Origin: Diacronema lutheri
Lineage: Eukaryota; Haptophyta; Pavlovophyceae; Pavlovales; Pavlovaceae
Direction of reading: 5' to 3'
DNA: 64,000 bases
Assembly (NCBI GenBank): GCA_019448385.1
Contig: JAGTXO010000081.1
Location: forward strand, 1 to 64,000
The notes beneath the pieces are model-generated. The model did no database searches and had not been told where the DNA came from. It worked only from the letters and a program-made list of their open reading frames with translations. The stretch's first letter is position 1. Each line of letters starts with the position of its first letter. This document shows, piece after piece, positions 54,431 to 64,000 of this stretch. The translations under genes were made by a program, and so were the position numbers.

Positions 54431-55263
54431 CTTCGGACTCGCTGCCCGGCTCTGCCTGTGCGGGCGCGATGCACTCGGACTCGATGCCCGGCTCTGCCTT
54501 CGTGGGCGCGGTCGCGGGCACGGGCGCGCCCTCGACCCCGTCGCGGTTGAAGACATCGAACTCGACGCACACGCCGTGGTCCTTGAAGTCGGTGGCCTCG
54601 CTGTCGTTCGCGTAAGCCTCGGGCGAACTCGCAACGAGCGACGACATCTCGGCGTGGAGCCAGCACATCTCATGCTGCACCGCGTGTTCAGGTTCTCGAG
54701 CGCTCCGTTGAAAGAGTCACTCTCACCGAGGCGCTCGCTGCACCACACCAGATAGCCATCGAGCTTGTGAGCGTGCTCGTGCGCCCGTGCGAGGTCCTTG
54801 GAGAGCGCGTCGGCGCGCGCGCACATGCCGTCGCATGACTTGGCCGGTGTCATGCTGTGCTTCCAAGGCCTGGTGCTCGGCGTTGAGCGTGTCGTGATCC
54901 TCGCGAACGAGCTGCAACCAGCTGCAGCAGCCGCGCGACGCCGCTGTCGCCGACGATGCGCTGGAGCATGTGGCCCATGAGGTGTGCGCGGCACGTGGCG
55001 AGCGCCACATTTTTGCGCAGCAGCGCGAGGATCCGGGCGCCGCGGACGAGCCGGCCCATGCACTTGAGCGCGTAGATTCGGCCGCACATGCACGCGCCGA
55101 CGACCGAGTCGGCGGGCCCGCCGTCGAGCCAAAAGTTGGCCTCGGCCGCATCGCGGCGGCGGGCGACGCGCTGAAGGATGCGCACGCGGTAGTGCCGGTC
55201 GACGAGCAGCTCGTCGCCGAAGATCTCGTCGGGCAGCAGCTCGGAGACGTTCTGGGGGTACAT
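54220..55263 (-). pseudogene. Decayed coiled-coil protein gene
   Basis: From ATG 55263 a protein-like frame runs (MYPQNVSELLPDEIFGDELL, then YALKCMGRLVRGARILALL). Near 54915 a 10-bp tandem duplication (GCAGCTGGTT / GCAGCTCGTT) shifts the frame; coiled-coil sequence then continues in a second frame (REDHDTLNAEHQALEAQHD), a third (KDLARAHEHAHKLDGYLVW) and back to the second (HEMCWLHAEMSSLVASS). The C-terminal piece returns to the first frame (SSVDSQATEYKTSYANSRAR ...) but behind an in-frame TGA at 54370-54372, and ends at TAG 54220-54222. It resembles an internal duplicate of SSPEAYANDSEATDFKD, with a degenerate GC microsatellite between. Introns do not explain the short-range shifts. No family recognised. 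Confidence 0.55.
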
Positions 55264-55683
55264 GCTGTGCGAGCGTGCACGCGACGAGATCTCGTCGGGC
55301 GTGCCGTCCGTTCGTTCAGAGCAGAGCGCGTCGGACCGGCAGACAGACGATGCAGCGCGCGAAGGCACCTGCGGCGCGCGGCGTGGCCTCGCGTGCCGTC
55401 ACGAAGCCGCCTGCGCGCACTGCGGAGGCGGCGAGCGCGACGAGGGCGGGCGCGGACGAGGTGCTGAGCGGCGTCACGTACGCGCCCTCGCTCGCCGAGC
55501 TCGACGCCGCGGCGCTGACGATGCGCGCGGCGTACCACACCGACCGCCCCTGAGACGATGCGCGGCGCCCGCGGAGGACTGGTCCGTTGGCGCGCAAACC
55601 GTGGGCGAAAGGGCGCGAAGCCAACGGCCGTCCGCGCACGTTCAAACGCGCGCATACGGGTGGCATCCTCCCACCTTCGGCGC
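55264..55683. other. Region upstream of the decayed gene, nothing firm
   Basis: Short frames only. GATCTCGTCGGGC occurs twice nearby (about 55222 and 55290), a small local duplication. Confidence 0.4.
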
Positions 55684-55993
55684 CGCTTTCTAAAAGGGTG
55701 TAGGGTGTAGGGTGTAGGATGCAAAACAAGCCCTCCCCACATTTGGGCCCGACGTCATTCCTTCTTCGAAGCCGTGACGTTACTCACATACGAGTACCTT
55801 TACTTAGTGTAGGATGTATCTATTCTCTAGGTATTTGCATAGTGTAGGGTGTAGGATAAGTACGGTTATGAAAGTCCCATAGGGGGGAGAAGGAATGACG
55901 CTGTGACGAAAGAAGGAATGACGTCGGGCCCAAATGTGGGGAGGGCTTGGTTTGCATCCTACACCCTACACCCTACACCCTTTTAGAAAGCGG
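55684..55993. mobile_element. MITE-like element E1 with about 84-bp terminal inverted repeats
   Basis: Left end TTTCTAAAAGGGTGTAGGG, right end its complement (CCCTACACCCTTTTAGAAAG). The terminal repeats contain three GTGTAGG units, then CAAGCCCTCCCCACAT, TTGGGCCCGACGTC and ATTCCTTC. The inner about 130 bp are AT-rich for this genome and repeat GTGTAGG. No coding capacity. Confidence 0.8.
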
Positions 55994-56237
55994 CGGCGCC
56001 TCGGAGCATGGCGGCTCGACAGCATGGCGCCTCGACAGCATGGCGTCGTCCAGCGTGGCGTCCAGGATGGCGACTGCGCCCGGGCCGTGACGCCGCGACG
56101 TCGTTCGGCTGCGTCACGGAGGAGCGCCATCCGTGCGCCACGGAGGAGCGGCAGGACCACGACGCGGCGTGACGCTGGACGACGCCATGCTGTATAGGCG
56201 CCATGCTGTCGAGCCGCCATGCTCTGAGGCGCCGCCG
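55994..56237. repeat. Palindromic spacer between E1 and E2
   Basis: Begins GCGGCGCCTCGGAGCATGGC and ends with the near-exact complement; arms of about 67 bp differ at only a few bases. An inner imperfect stem (CGTGACGCCGCG with CGCGGCGTGACG) sits around the centre, about 56115. Confidence 0.8.
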
Positions 56238-56548
56238 CTTTTCAAAAGGGTGTAGGGTGTAGGGTGTAGGATGCAAAACAAGCCCTCCCCACATCTGGGC
56301 CCGACGTCATTCCTTCTTTCGTCACAGCGTCATTCCTTCACTCCCTGTAGGACCTTCGTAACCGTACTTATCCTACACCCTACACTATGCAAATACTTAG
56401 AGAATAGATACATCCTACACTAAGTAAAAGTACTCGTATGTGAGTAACGTCACGGCTTCGAAGAAGGAATGACGTCGGGCCCAAATGTGGGGAGGGCTTG
56501 TTTTGCATCCTACACCCTACACCCTACACCCTTTTAGAAAGCGGCGGC
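56238..56548. mobile_element. MITE-like element E2, inverted copy of E1
   Basis: Same terminal repeats as E1, but the inner segment is its reverse complement (for example CTTATCCTACACCCTACACT here against its complement in E1). Small indels separate the copies. Together with E1 and the spacer it makes one nested inverted repeat of about 870 bp. Confidence 0.8.
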
Positions 56549-56645
56549 GCCTCAGAGCATGGCGCCCGCCCGCTCGAGCCGGACCTCCGCGCAGCCGGAC
56601 TCGCCCCGCCCCGGGCTGCTCTGGCTGGGCGACGTCGTGCGCGCC

Positions 56646-56944
56646 TCAGAACGCCGCGCTCGCCACGCGCACGTAGCCCTCGTCCGGGTCCGGCTCGGGC
56701 GCCGCGTCGCGCACCGAGCGCGACGCGGCCTCGACGCCCGGCGTTTCGGCACGCGAGGCGACGGATGCCTCGTCCGGCCGGCCCCACGGCAGCTGCAGCT
56801 CGAGCTGGCGCTGGATGATGCGCGGCGTCGCCACGCGCCCGTGCTGCACCTCGCGACGTCGCGCGCGCACGTAGAGCACGATCGCCACCGAGCCGCTGAG
56901 GCCCATCATCGCGCCGAGCAGCACCGAGATTGTGGTCTCATTGT
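56646..56944 (-). pseudogene. 3' remnant of a single-pass membrane protein gene
   Basis: Starts at a plausible acceptor (AAGCAG, 56944 downward) and reads a membrane segment (TTISVLLGAMMGLSGSVAIV, then LYVRARRRE) and a cytoplasmic tail to TGA 56648-56646 (end DPDEGYVRVASAAF). No matching upstream exon is visible on this strand: beyond a run of A (T on the plus strand, about 57060) the sequence becomes the oppositely oriented helicase. Either a truncated gene or the last exon of one I cannot trace. Confidence 0.4.
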
Positions 56945-57120
56945 CTGCTTGGGCGCGAACGGAAAACGCGCGAAGGGTGGCGACGAAGATCGTTGGGTTG
57001 GGTTGGGCCACCGGCTCCCGAGGATTGCTTGTGGCGCTCGACTGACCGTTGGCCCAGCTTTTTTTTTTCTCGAACCTACTGTGGAGCCGCCTGCAGCGTG
57101 ATCTCCCGCGCACAACGACC

Positions 57121-59510
57121 ATGGCCGCCATCGACCTGCGCGCCTTCGACGCGGCGCTCGTCAACTGCGAGATCGTGAGCACGCGGCCGGTCAAGCCGAG
57201 CGAGCAGGCGCGCACGGTCGACAAGCTGAGCTACGGGCCGTCGCGCCGCGCGCTCGCCTTCGTCTCGCCGCCCTGCGTCGTCGACTGGCCCGAGCTCACG
57301 GGCGACGGCAACTTTGGCACCATGTACGGGCCGACGGACGTCGACAAGGCGGCGTACACGGCCGGCGTGACCGACAAGGAGCTGCCGATTGAAGGCGCGC
57401 CGCTCGCGCAGATGGACGCCTACTTTGGCGCCCTGCGCGCCATCGACGATCAGCGCGTCGAGACGGTGCACGCGCGCCAGAAGGAGCTGCTCAACACGCG
57501 CGGCCTCTCGAAGGAGGAGGTGCGCGGCAAGCTCTCGCCCGCCGTCAAGCCCAAGTACGAGGACGACACGCTCGCGCACACGCGGCTGAACATGTCGACG
57601 CGCACGTTCACGTGGGCGGGCTCCGAGCGCGTCGTGCCGCTCGTCGACGCGCGGCGCGAACCGGTCGACGAGATCCGGCACGAGGACGTCTGCGCCATCG
57701 CCACGCAGCTCGACCGCGTCTACACGGGGCTCACGGGCTCGATGTTTGGCACCAAGTGGAACGTGTGCGGGGTCATGCTCCTGAAGCGCGCCGAGCAGCG
57801 GCCGCAGCCCGGCTCGGACGCCTTCGCCTCGTACGGCGTGCCCGCCTGGGCCGACACGTTCGACTCCACGGGGCTGTACGTGCCCGACGAGCGCGAGCGC
57901 GCGGCGGCGCTCGCGGCGGTGGCCGGTCTGCGCACGGCGCGCGCGCCGGCCGGGCCGGGCGGGCGCGAGCTCGCGCGCGCGCAGGGCTACCATCGCGCCG
58001 AGCGGGCTGCGAGCGCGGCGGCGGCGCGCGCGGCGATGGCCGAGGGCGGCCAGCAGTGCGCGCTCCACGGCGCGGTCGTCAAATCGGCGCTGCGCGGCGT
58101 GGGCAACCGGCTGCATCTTTGCGACGCGCCGGGCGGAACGGGCAAGACGTTCGTCGAGCGCGCCATTATCGCCGCCGTGCGCGCGGATGGGCACGCGGTC
58201 GTCGTGGGCGCGTCCTCGGGCGTCGCCGCCACGCTGCTGCCCGACGGCCGCACCTTCCACTTGACCTTCAAGGTGCCCGGCGGTGCCGACTCCGACGGGC
58301 AAGCCGTTCAATGGCGTGCCGCGCTCCGAGCGCGGGCGCTCCCTGGCCGCCGCGGCGGCTGGTCGTGTGGGACGAGGCGCCGATGCAGACGCGGTGCCAC
58401 CTCGACTCGCCTGATCGGTGTTTGCGCGACGTGACGGGCGTCGACGAGCGCTTCGGCGGCGAGACGCTGCTGCTCGCCGGCGACTTTCGCCAGTGCTTGC
58501 CGGTGGTGCGGCGCGGCTCGCGCGCGCAGATCGTGCGCTCCTGCCTCAAGTACTCGGCGCCGTGGCAGCACGATCGGCAGCACGCCTTGGTCGAGAACGT
58601 TCGCGCCTCGAGCGCGGCGCGCGACACGGGCGACGCGCTCGGCGCGGGCGAGTGGGCGGAGCTGCTGCGCAGCCCCGGCGACGGCGCCGTTCCCGCGGCG
58701 GTGCCGGCGGCCGGGGCCATGCCCGGCGCATTCCCGCTCGATCCCGTGCAGCTGCCCGAGGCCGTCGGCGGCGTCCCCATCCGCGTGGGCTCGGCCTACC
58801 CGACGGAGCTCGTGACGACTTTGTCCACGGCGCGACGTGTTGGACCGACGACGGCTCGCTGTGCGACCGCGCGGTGCTCTGCGCCAAGCAGACGGACGTG
58901 GCGCGGATCAACTGGCTGGTGATCGGCCGCTTCCCGGGCGCGGCGGCGAGGTGCGCGTCGGCGGACGAGCTGGCGCGACGACGGGGCGGGCAAGCAGATT
59001 GCGCGGGCGTCGGTCGAATTCCTCGACTCGCTCGAGCACGCGCAGATGCCGCACCGCGTCCTCGACCTGAAGCCCGGGATGGTGGTGATGCTGCCGCGCA
59101 ACCTCTCGCCCGGCGAGGGGCTGTGCGGCGGCACGCGGCTGATCGTGCGCGGCGTGCGCGCCGGCGGCCGGCTGCTCGAGTGCGCACGCCCCGGCGCGGC
59201 CGCCGGGCGCGACAGCACCGTGCTCGTCGCGCGTGTCGACCACCACTCGCCCGACGACGGCACGTTCGCGCTTGTGCGGATGCGCCGCCAGTTCCCCGGT
59301 GCGGCCGGCGTAACGAGGCGCAGGGGCAAGCGCTCGGGTGCGCGGGCGTGTGGCTCGCCGAGCCGTGCTTCACGCACGGCCAGCTCCACGTGGCCGCTTC
59401 GCGCGTCGGGCACACGTCGCGCGTCCGCTTTGCGCTCGGCCCGGACCTCGTGACGCGCAGCGTCGTCTTCAAAGAGGTGCTCCGCGCGGTCAGCGGTGGC
59501 GAGGCGGCGG
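57121..59510 (+). pseudogene. PIF1-family helicase with virus-like N-terminal domain, frameshifted
   Basis: ATG 57121. Residues about 1-235 form a globular domain (ALAFVSPPCVVDWPELTGDG, KYEDDTLAHTRLNMSTRTF, GSMFGTKWNVCGVMLLKRAE) that resembles, tentatively, the DUF5871-type proteins of large algal DNA viruses. Then comes a PIF1 helicase: Walker A DAPGGTGKTF near residue 335, GASSGVAATLLPDGRTFHLTF, Walker B VVWDEAPMQTR, LLLAGDFRQCLPVV, then VLDLKPGMVVMLPRNLSPG, LCGGTRLIV, and FTHGQLHVAASRV. These motifs lie in five successive frame segments, switching near 58305, 58815, 58980 and 59310, too close for introns. The C-terminal end runs into Ala/Arg low complexity. Most likely a dead copy from an integrated virus or mobile element; sequencing errors are a weaker alternative, as neighbouring genes are intact. 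Confidence 0.7.
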
Positions 59511-60986
59511 CGGCGGCGCTCGCCGCGGCCGCCGTCGCCGCCGCGCGCGAATGCGCGGCGGCGGCGCGCGGTGGCGGCGGGCGCGGACGGCGCGCGCGGC
59601 GCCGGCGGCGGGCGGCGCGCTGGCGGCGGGCGCGCCGCCGGCGCGCGGTGCTGGCCAGCACCCGCCGGCGCGACGCCCGCCGCGCCGCTCGCGCCGACGC
59701 GCAGCCGTCGGGTGCTCGCCAGCACCGCGCGCCGCGCGACCGGCCCGCGTACCTGCGCGCCCTTCTAGGGCGCGCAGGGCGGCGCCAATGCGGCCGGCGC
59801 GCAGGGGCCTCACGCTGGCGCGCTGCCCGCCGCCGCGTGGGTCGCCGCTGCGCGCGTGCCGTCGGCGCTGCCGCCGCCCGGCGTCGCGCTCGCGCCGCAG
59901 CCGCAGCCGCCGCCGCCGCCGTCGCCGCCGCCTGCCGCCTGCCGGCAAGCTGGGCAAGTGCGCAGCGGCGGCGACGGCGGTGCGCGACCCGGCGAGCAGG
60001 CGGCGCGCCGCCGAGCCGGGGGCGGGCTCCGTGGGCGACGAGGCTCGCCCGCCACTCGCACTACTCGCGCGCCAAGTGCGCACAACGAATTAATGCTCAT
60101 ACCATGGCGTCGCGCCACGGCAGTACGCCCGTGGCCCCGGCGGCCAGCCTCGCGCCGCTACGCCGTGTCGTCGCGGCCGGCGCACACAGCGAACTGTGTT
60201 TCCGCGGCACATGCCCGGCTGCTCGCGCGCTGCAAGCTTGCCGAACTGCTCGCGCTGGAATGGCGCGTTGCGGGCGTGCCCGCGCACCGCGCGTGTGCCA
60301 TGCGCGTTCCGGGAGCGCCGCGCCGCGCGCCAAAGCGGCGCGCGGCGGACGTGCGGCCTCGGGCCGAAGAGGGGCCGGCGCGACCGGCCGCGAGGCGGGC
60401 GCAGACGCTCGGCGTGCCGGTCGATGCGTCGTCCAAATCCGCGTCGGGCGGATGCGCGCCTGGGCCGGCGCTGCGTGCAGTCGGCGGGGCCCGGCCACGC
60501 GCTCGGGCGTAACGTTCGCGCCTGTTCGGCCGAGGCGCACTCGCCGTCCCCTCGCGCCGGCAACGTGCGTGCGGGCCAGCACGCAGGCAGCGTACGATGC
60601 CACGGCAGCGGCGAGCGCGTCCCCGCCGGTGTGCCGCTCGGCGCCCCGTCACGCGCAACGTGCGCGCCGCCCGCTGCATGCGCACGCATACGCGCGCTGG
60701 CAGCGTGCGCAAAATTGCCCGGGCAAGATCGTCCCGCGCTCGCGCCGCCGACGCATCATTCCATGTGTCCGTTTCGGCATCTGCCACCATCCACCAGCCC
60801 TCGAAAGCCGGCTTGCGCGTGGGCGCCCGTCCGGTGCGAGAAGCGGCTCGCGTCCTCGCGCGGGGCGCCTCCGCGCCAGGCGCCCGGCGCGCGCTCGTCT
60901 TGCCGCGCCACCACGCTGATCTGCGCCCAACCCTCGCTCGCCAATTCCCCCGTCGTCCCTGCTGCGCAGCCCGCAACAGCGCGCGC
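59511..60986. other. 1.5-kb low-complexity region, no gene recognised
   Basis: GC-rich, Ala/Arg-coding in several frames, with GCCGCC-type repeats (about 59870-59940) and a perfect 16-bp palindrome GGTGCTGGCCAGCACC at about 59647, partly repeated near 59711. Long open frames here reflect base composition. No domains, tRNA or splice-supported exons seen. It presumably includes the USP promoter at its right end. Confidence 0.45.
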
Positions 60987-62410
60987 ATGGCGCGTGCACG
61001 GCGCGGCGCCTTGAGCAAGTTTTACGTCGTCGGTCGGCAGCCTGTGGAAGACGCGTTTGACGGCCCGATGTGGCCGGTGAGAGTGCCCGGCGTGCCGCGT
61101 GGTGAGCGCCTGCACGGCTTGCCGGGCTCGGCGCGCGCCCAGCCAGCCTCCCTCCATCCCGCCGCAAACCGTGCGTGCGCACCCCGCACACCCGGCGCTG
61201 CGCGGCGCGGCGCAGGCGCGAAAAACGAGGGCAGCGCGTGCTACACGACCGTCCTTATGCAATCGCTCTTCGCCCTGAACATGCTCCGTGCGATGCTTCG
61301 CTCCGCTTCGCGCCGTGCCAACAGCGTCGAGAGGGCGCGTTTTCGGGACTTTGGCACGCTGATCGAGGACACCAGGGCGCCGACACGGCTGTGTCTTGTG
61401 TCCGTCATCGACGTCATCTCGGGCCGTGGCGCGCGAAGGACGCCGCAGGATGCCGCTGAGTTCTTCCGGTTGCTGCTCGGCCGAGTGCCCGGGCTCGCTG
61501 CGGCCTTTGAAGCCGACACACGCGTCGGGCCAGTGCTCGAGCAGATCGCCGTGCCTTCAGAGGCCGGCGAGGGCATCGCCGTACTCGTCAGCGTCGGCGG
61601 CGATGCGGCGCGCGCGCTTGCACACGCTCTGGGGGGCGCCGCTGGGCCGCCGCGGGATCGCCACACGAACGCGGGCCACTCGGGCGTGCTCACGCCAGCC
61701 AGCATTGCTGTCGAGGCGCCGCGCACGACGCGCGGCAATGGCTCGCAGTGCAAGAACAACCGCGCGCTCGTGTGCGCGCCGCGGCTGCTGCTCGGCGGGC
61801 GCGACCACCTCCCCGTCGCCGGCGTGGTGCACGTGGGCGAGGGGCCGATGAGCGGGCACCTTGTCGCCATCGTGCTCCGCAACGAGGCTTGGTTTCCGTG
61901 CGACGACTACAACGTGCGGCGGCGCGCACGGTCGCTCGGTGCCGCGACCGGCGGTCGAGCGCAGCCGCGACCGCCCCGTCCTCCCGCGCGGCACGCGCGC
62001 GTGGCCTGAAAGCTCGCGCGCGCGCCTGCCGCACGCACGCGCGTTGCCCGCGCAGATCTACAACGTGCCTGAGTCCGACGCGCTGGCGTGGGCAAGTGGT
62101 GCGAGCATGCTCGTTCACAGCCGGCTGGACGTGGAGCCGTTGGACCCGGCGCTGGGCTCAGCGTCACCGCCGTCGGCCGCATCGCCTGCGTGGCCGAGCT
62201 CGGAGCCCGACGCGCCGACCTTGCCGGCAGCCTGGCCGCGGGTGCGGCAGATGGCAGCGGTGCCAACAGATGCGACGATCGGCATCGCGGAGACGGCTGC
62301 AGACATCTCTACGGCGGCGATCGGCCCAGCTGCGTGCGAGGCCCGCCAAGTTGTCTCCGTGACGCGCGCATTGCCAACAGCGGTGAGTGCGTCCTCGTCT
62401 CCGGCGGCCG

Positions 62411-62444
<34 letters not shown>

Positions 62445-62662
62445 CACACACACACACAACTCTCTCTACCTTCTTCCTCCTTTCGCACCTCGCACGCGCA
62501 CGCCGTCCGCTGTCCGCTGTCCGCGGCCCAAATTGCCTTGCGGAAGCCGAGCAGGCAGAGCCCTGCTTGGATGGCTCCAGCGCGCATCTTGTGGATGGCG
62601 ACGCTGTGGGCGAGCACGGACGCTCAAATGTGACCAGTGGCGCGCACGTGCACGTGCGCTAA
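60987..62662 (+). CDS. Ubiquitin-specific protease (USP, peptidase C19), 4 exons
   Basis: Deubiquitinating Cys protease. Exons 60987-61101, 61216-61913, 62056-62382, 62555-62662; phases 1, 0, 0; 415 residues. The intron 1 splice creates the Cys box GAKNEGSACYTTVLMQSLF with catalytic Cys near residue 47; DAAEFFRLLL matches the family QDAxEFL motif; the His box is MSGHLVAIVLRNEAWFPCDD, His near residue 250. The exon 3 continuation (LAWASGASMLVHSRL) fits the family end that normally reads SAYLLFY. The C-terminal tail is low complexity and less certain. Intron 3 has a canonical GTGAGT donor and holds 30 C followed by AC repeats. Small for a USP, without recognisable accessory domains; substrate unknown. 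Confidence 0.82.
62416..62458 (+). repeat. Poly-C (30) followed by AC microsatellite in USP intron 3
   Basis: Coding-strand poly-C then about six AC units and a CT-rich stretch upstream of the acceptor. Confidence 0.95.
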
Positions 62663-62998
62663 CTGGACGTCGAGCGTGTGCGCCTTGTCCGCACGTGTGC
62701 ACTCACGTGCGTCTGCGGCGATCTGCCCGGCGTAGTAGTCCGCGCGCGCGGGAGCCGCGTCGGCAGTAGGAGCAGGATAACGTACTTGCGCCTGACGAGG
62801 ACGGCGAGAAGTGCGGCTTTTCGCTCGGGGTCTACCATGCCGCCGAGGTTGGCGCTGGCGCGCGTGAGGCAGTCGGAGCGCGCTGGGCCCGGGTTGAAGG
62901 CCTCACCCCGGGGGACGGGAGGATTCAAGGCGCCGAGCCGCTGCGGGTGCGGCGGGAGGCCCCGGGCGGGTGTGCTAATGCGGCTCGATGGCCGCCTG

Positions 62999-63031
<33 letters not shown>

Positions 63032-63433
63032 CGTTGGGCCGCCCGCGGAAACGGAGGTGAGCGTGTGGGAGCGGCGCGCGTCGGCGCGCGCGGCTGGCGT
63101 GCAGCACGGATAAGTCTTGTGTGGACTTCGCGGGGCGGATCCCGGTGCAGGGATTGCCGACGTAGGCCGCGAGCGCGAGCAGGGCGGGGATGAAGACGGA
63201 TGATGGGGTTGGGGCCAAGGCCGCCGCACCCGCAGCTATCACGGTGGCAGCGACCGCCACGGTCAGTGCGAGGCTCGCGTGGCCGCTGCGCGGGCAGCTC
63301 GCCCGCCAGGTCCAGGAGGGCCGGCCTGCGGCCTCAGTGCCCAGCGTTGGGCATGTCAGCGTCTGCGTCTGCGGGCCCGCCACTGCGATGGCGCATTGAG
63401 CCTGGCGCACCAAAACGCAATCGGTCCGCCGAT

Positions 63434-63434
<1 letters not shown>
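62663..63434 (-). other. Possible membrane-protein exons, unresolved
   Basis: On the minus strand, about 63380-63110 reads hydrophobic helices (LALTVAVAATVIAAGAAALA, SVFIPALLALAAYVGNP) and about 62850-62760 reads ALLAVLVRRKYVILLLLP. A poly-G run of 31 lies between (63001-63031). I could not join these into a gene or link them to the frame at the right edge. Confidence 0.2.
63001..63031. repeat. Poly-G tract, 31 nt
   Basis: Uninterrupted G run; flanks are not clearly coding. Confidence 0.95.

Positions 63435-63472
<38 letters not shown>
63435..63472. repeat. Poly-G tract, 38 nt
   Basis: Uninterrupted G run, poly-C if the right-edge gene is read leftward. Confidence 0.95.
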
Positions 63473-64000
63473 CGAGGCGTGCGCGGGGGCTTGGGGTGGG
63501 CTCCGGGTGCCGGCGCTGTGCCAGCGGCGGGCTTGGTTGACGCCGTCTCGCCGGGGCCCTTGCGCCTTGCGGCGCGAGCGTCGCGGAGGGGCGTCGGCTG
63601 CGCTGGCTCCGCGTCGGCGGTGGCGTGGGGCAGGCTCTTGTGGAGGGCGGAGCGCTCGCGCACGAGTCGGTTGCCAAGGCGGGCTGTCTGCGTGCCGTTG
63701 GGCTGCGCTTGGGCAGGTAGGACCTGCGGCCTCGGGGGCGGGCGGGTTTTCGTGTTGGGCCAGGCGGCAACGCGCACCGGCCGTGTTCGCGGCCGGCAGG
63801 CGGACGTCCGCAGCGGGGCGGAGAATGCGGGTGAAGCGCTTGCACGGGCGCGGTTCGCACCTGGCGGCCAGGCGATCACGAACCGTTGGGTCGCCCGGCT
63901 GTTTGGTGGAGCCGAGGGCAGCAAGGATAGCGAGCTTGGCCGCCTCATCGGTGACGAGCGGCACTGTTGCCCAGCTCTGTACCTCGAAGCCCTGGATGTG
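63473..64000 (-). CDS. Partial gene running off the right edge, unknown
   Basis: A minus-strand frame is open from the edge (HIQGFEVQSWATVPLVTDEA, then KLAILAALGSTKQPGDPTVR, LPAANT). The first about 80 residues are protein-like; the composition then becomes Pro/Arg-rich toward the poly-G/C tract, so an exon end somewhere after about 63760 is likely. No family recognised. Confidence 0.3.

Noticed and set aside
55934-56294. Short frames that all begin MWGGL and contain HPTPYTLHP, also at 55742 and 56485
   Set aside because: They are the translated terminal repeats of the E1/E2 elements, not genes.
58418-60919. 833-codon plus-strand frame
   Set aside because: Only short parts carry helicase motifs; the rest is GC-driven Ala/Arg, so it was treated as one frame segment of the broken helicase plus non-coding DNA.
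1-64000. CRISPR arrays, rRNA and tRNA genes
   Set aside because: Looked for regularly spaced repeats, tRNA cloverleaf/T-loop signals and rRNA; none seen by eye. A tRNAscan-SE/Infernal run would settle it.

Overview
This is nuclear DNA from a flagellated eukaryotic microalga. Evidence: spliceosomal introns; ciliary genes (CFAP46, BBS9, DNAAF11); a nucleoporin and a ribosome-biogenesis factor; and chloroplast-type proteins (Alb3/YidC insertase, a cyanobacterial-type valyl-tRNA synthetase, small membrane proteins) whose N termini look like a signal peptide followed by a basic transit region, as expected for a secondary red-type plastid. The DNA is extremely GC-rich with strong G/C third positions. 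Introns are short, full of alternating GC, and start mostly GTGCGCG, less often GCGCGCG. This combination fits a haptophyte, perhaps a pavlophyte; that identification is inference.

Layout. 0-13 kb: strawberry-notch helicase-like protein (-), R2R3-MYB factor (+), a DUF1796-like protein with a CCCH finger (+), Alb3 insertase (+), ALKBH7 dioxygenase (-), cyclophilin (+). 13-27 kb: a small plastid-type protein (-), the giant axonemal protein CFAP46 (+), valyl-tRNA synthetase (-). 27-47 kb: a divergent eIF4E-like protein with a huge disordered tail (+), a Golgi-type sulfotransferase (+), BBS9 (-), PGP synthase PGS1 (+), NUP98 (+), DNAAF11 (-), and a divergent pair of Cys-rich membrane proteins. 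47.5-53.6 kb: SDA1 (+), a GT47 exostosin-like glycosyltransferase (-) whose start codon lies 12 bp from that of a 97-residue protein (+), and a plastid-type membrane protein (+).

53.6-60.9 kb is different. It holds a decayed coiled-coil gene, a nested inverted repeat of about 870 bp made of two oppositely oriented transposon-like elements with telomere-like ends, a 3' remnant of a membrane-protein gene, and a PIF1-family helicase with a virus-like N-terminal domain broken by four frameshifts. 61-64 kb: an intact ubiquitin-specific protease (+), long G/C homopolymers, and a partial gene running off the right edge.

The genome is compact: many divergent pairs start 12-140 bp apart. Three ciliary genes lie within about 31 kb. 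Exon boundaries were set by eye from splice signals, frame and family conservation; where I could not decide, the entry says so.
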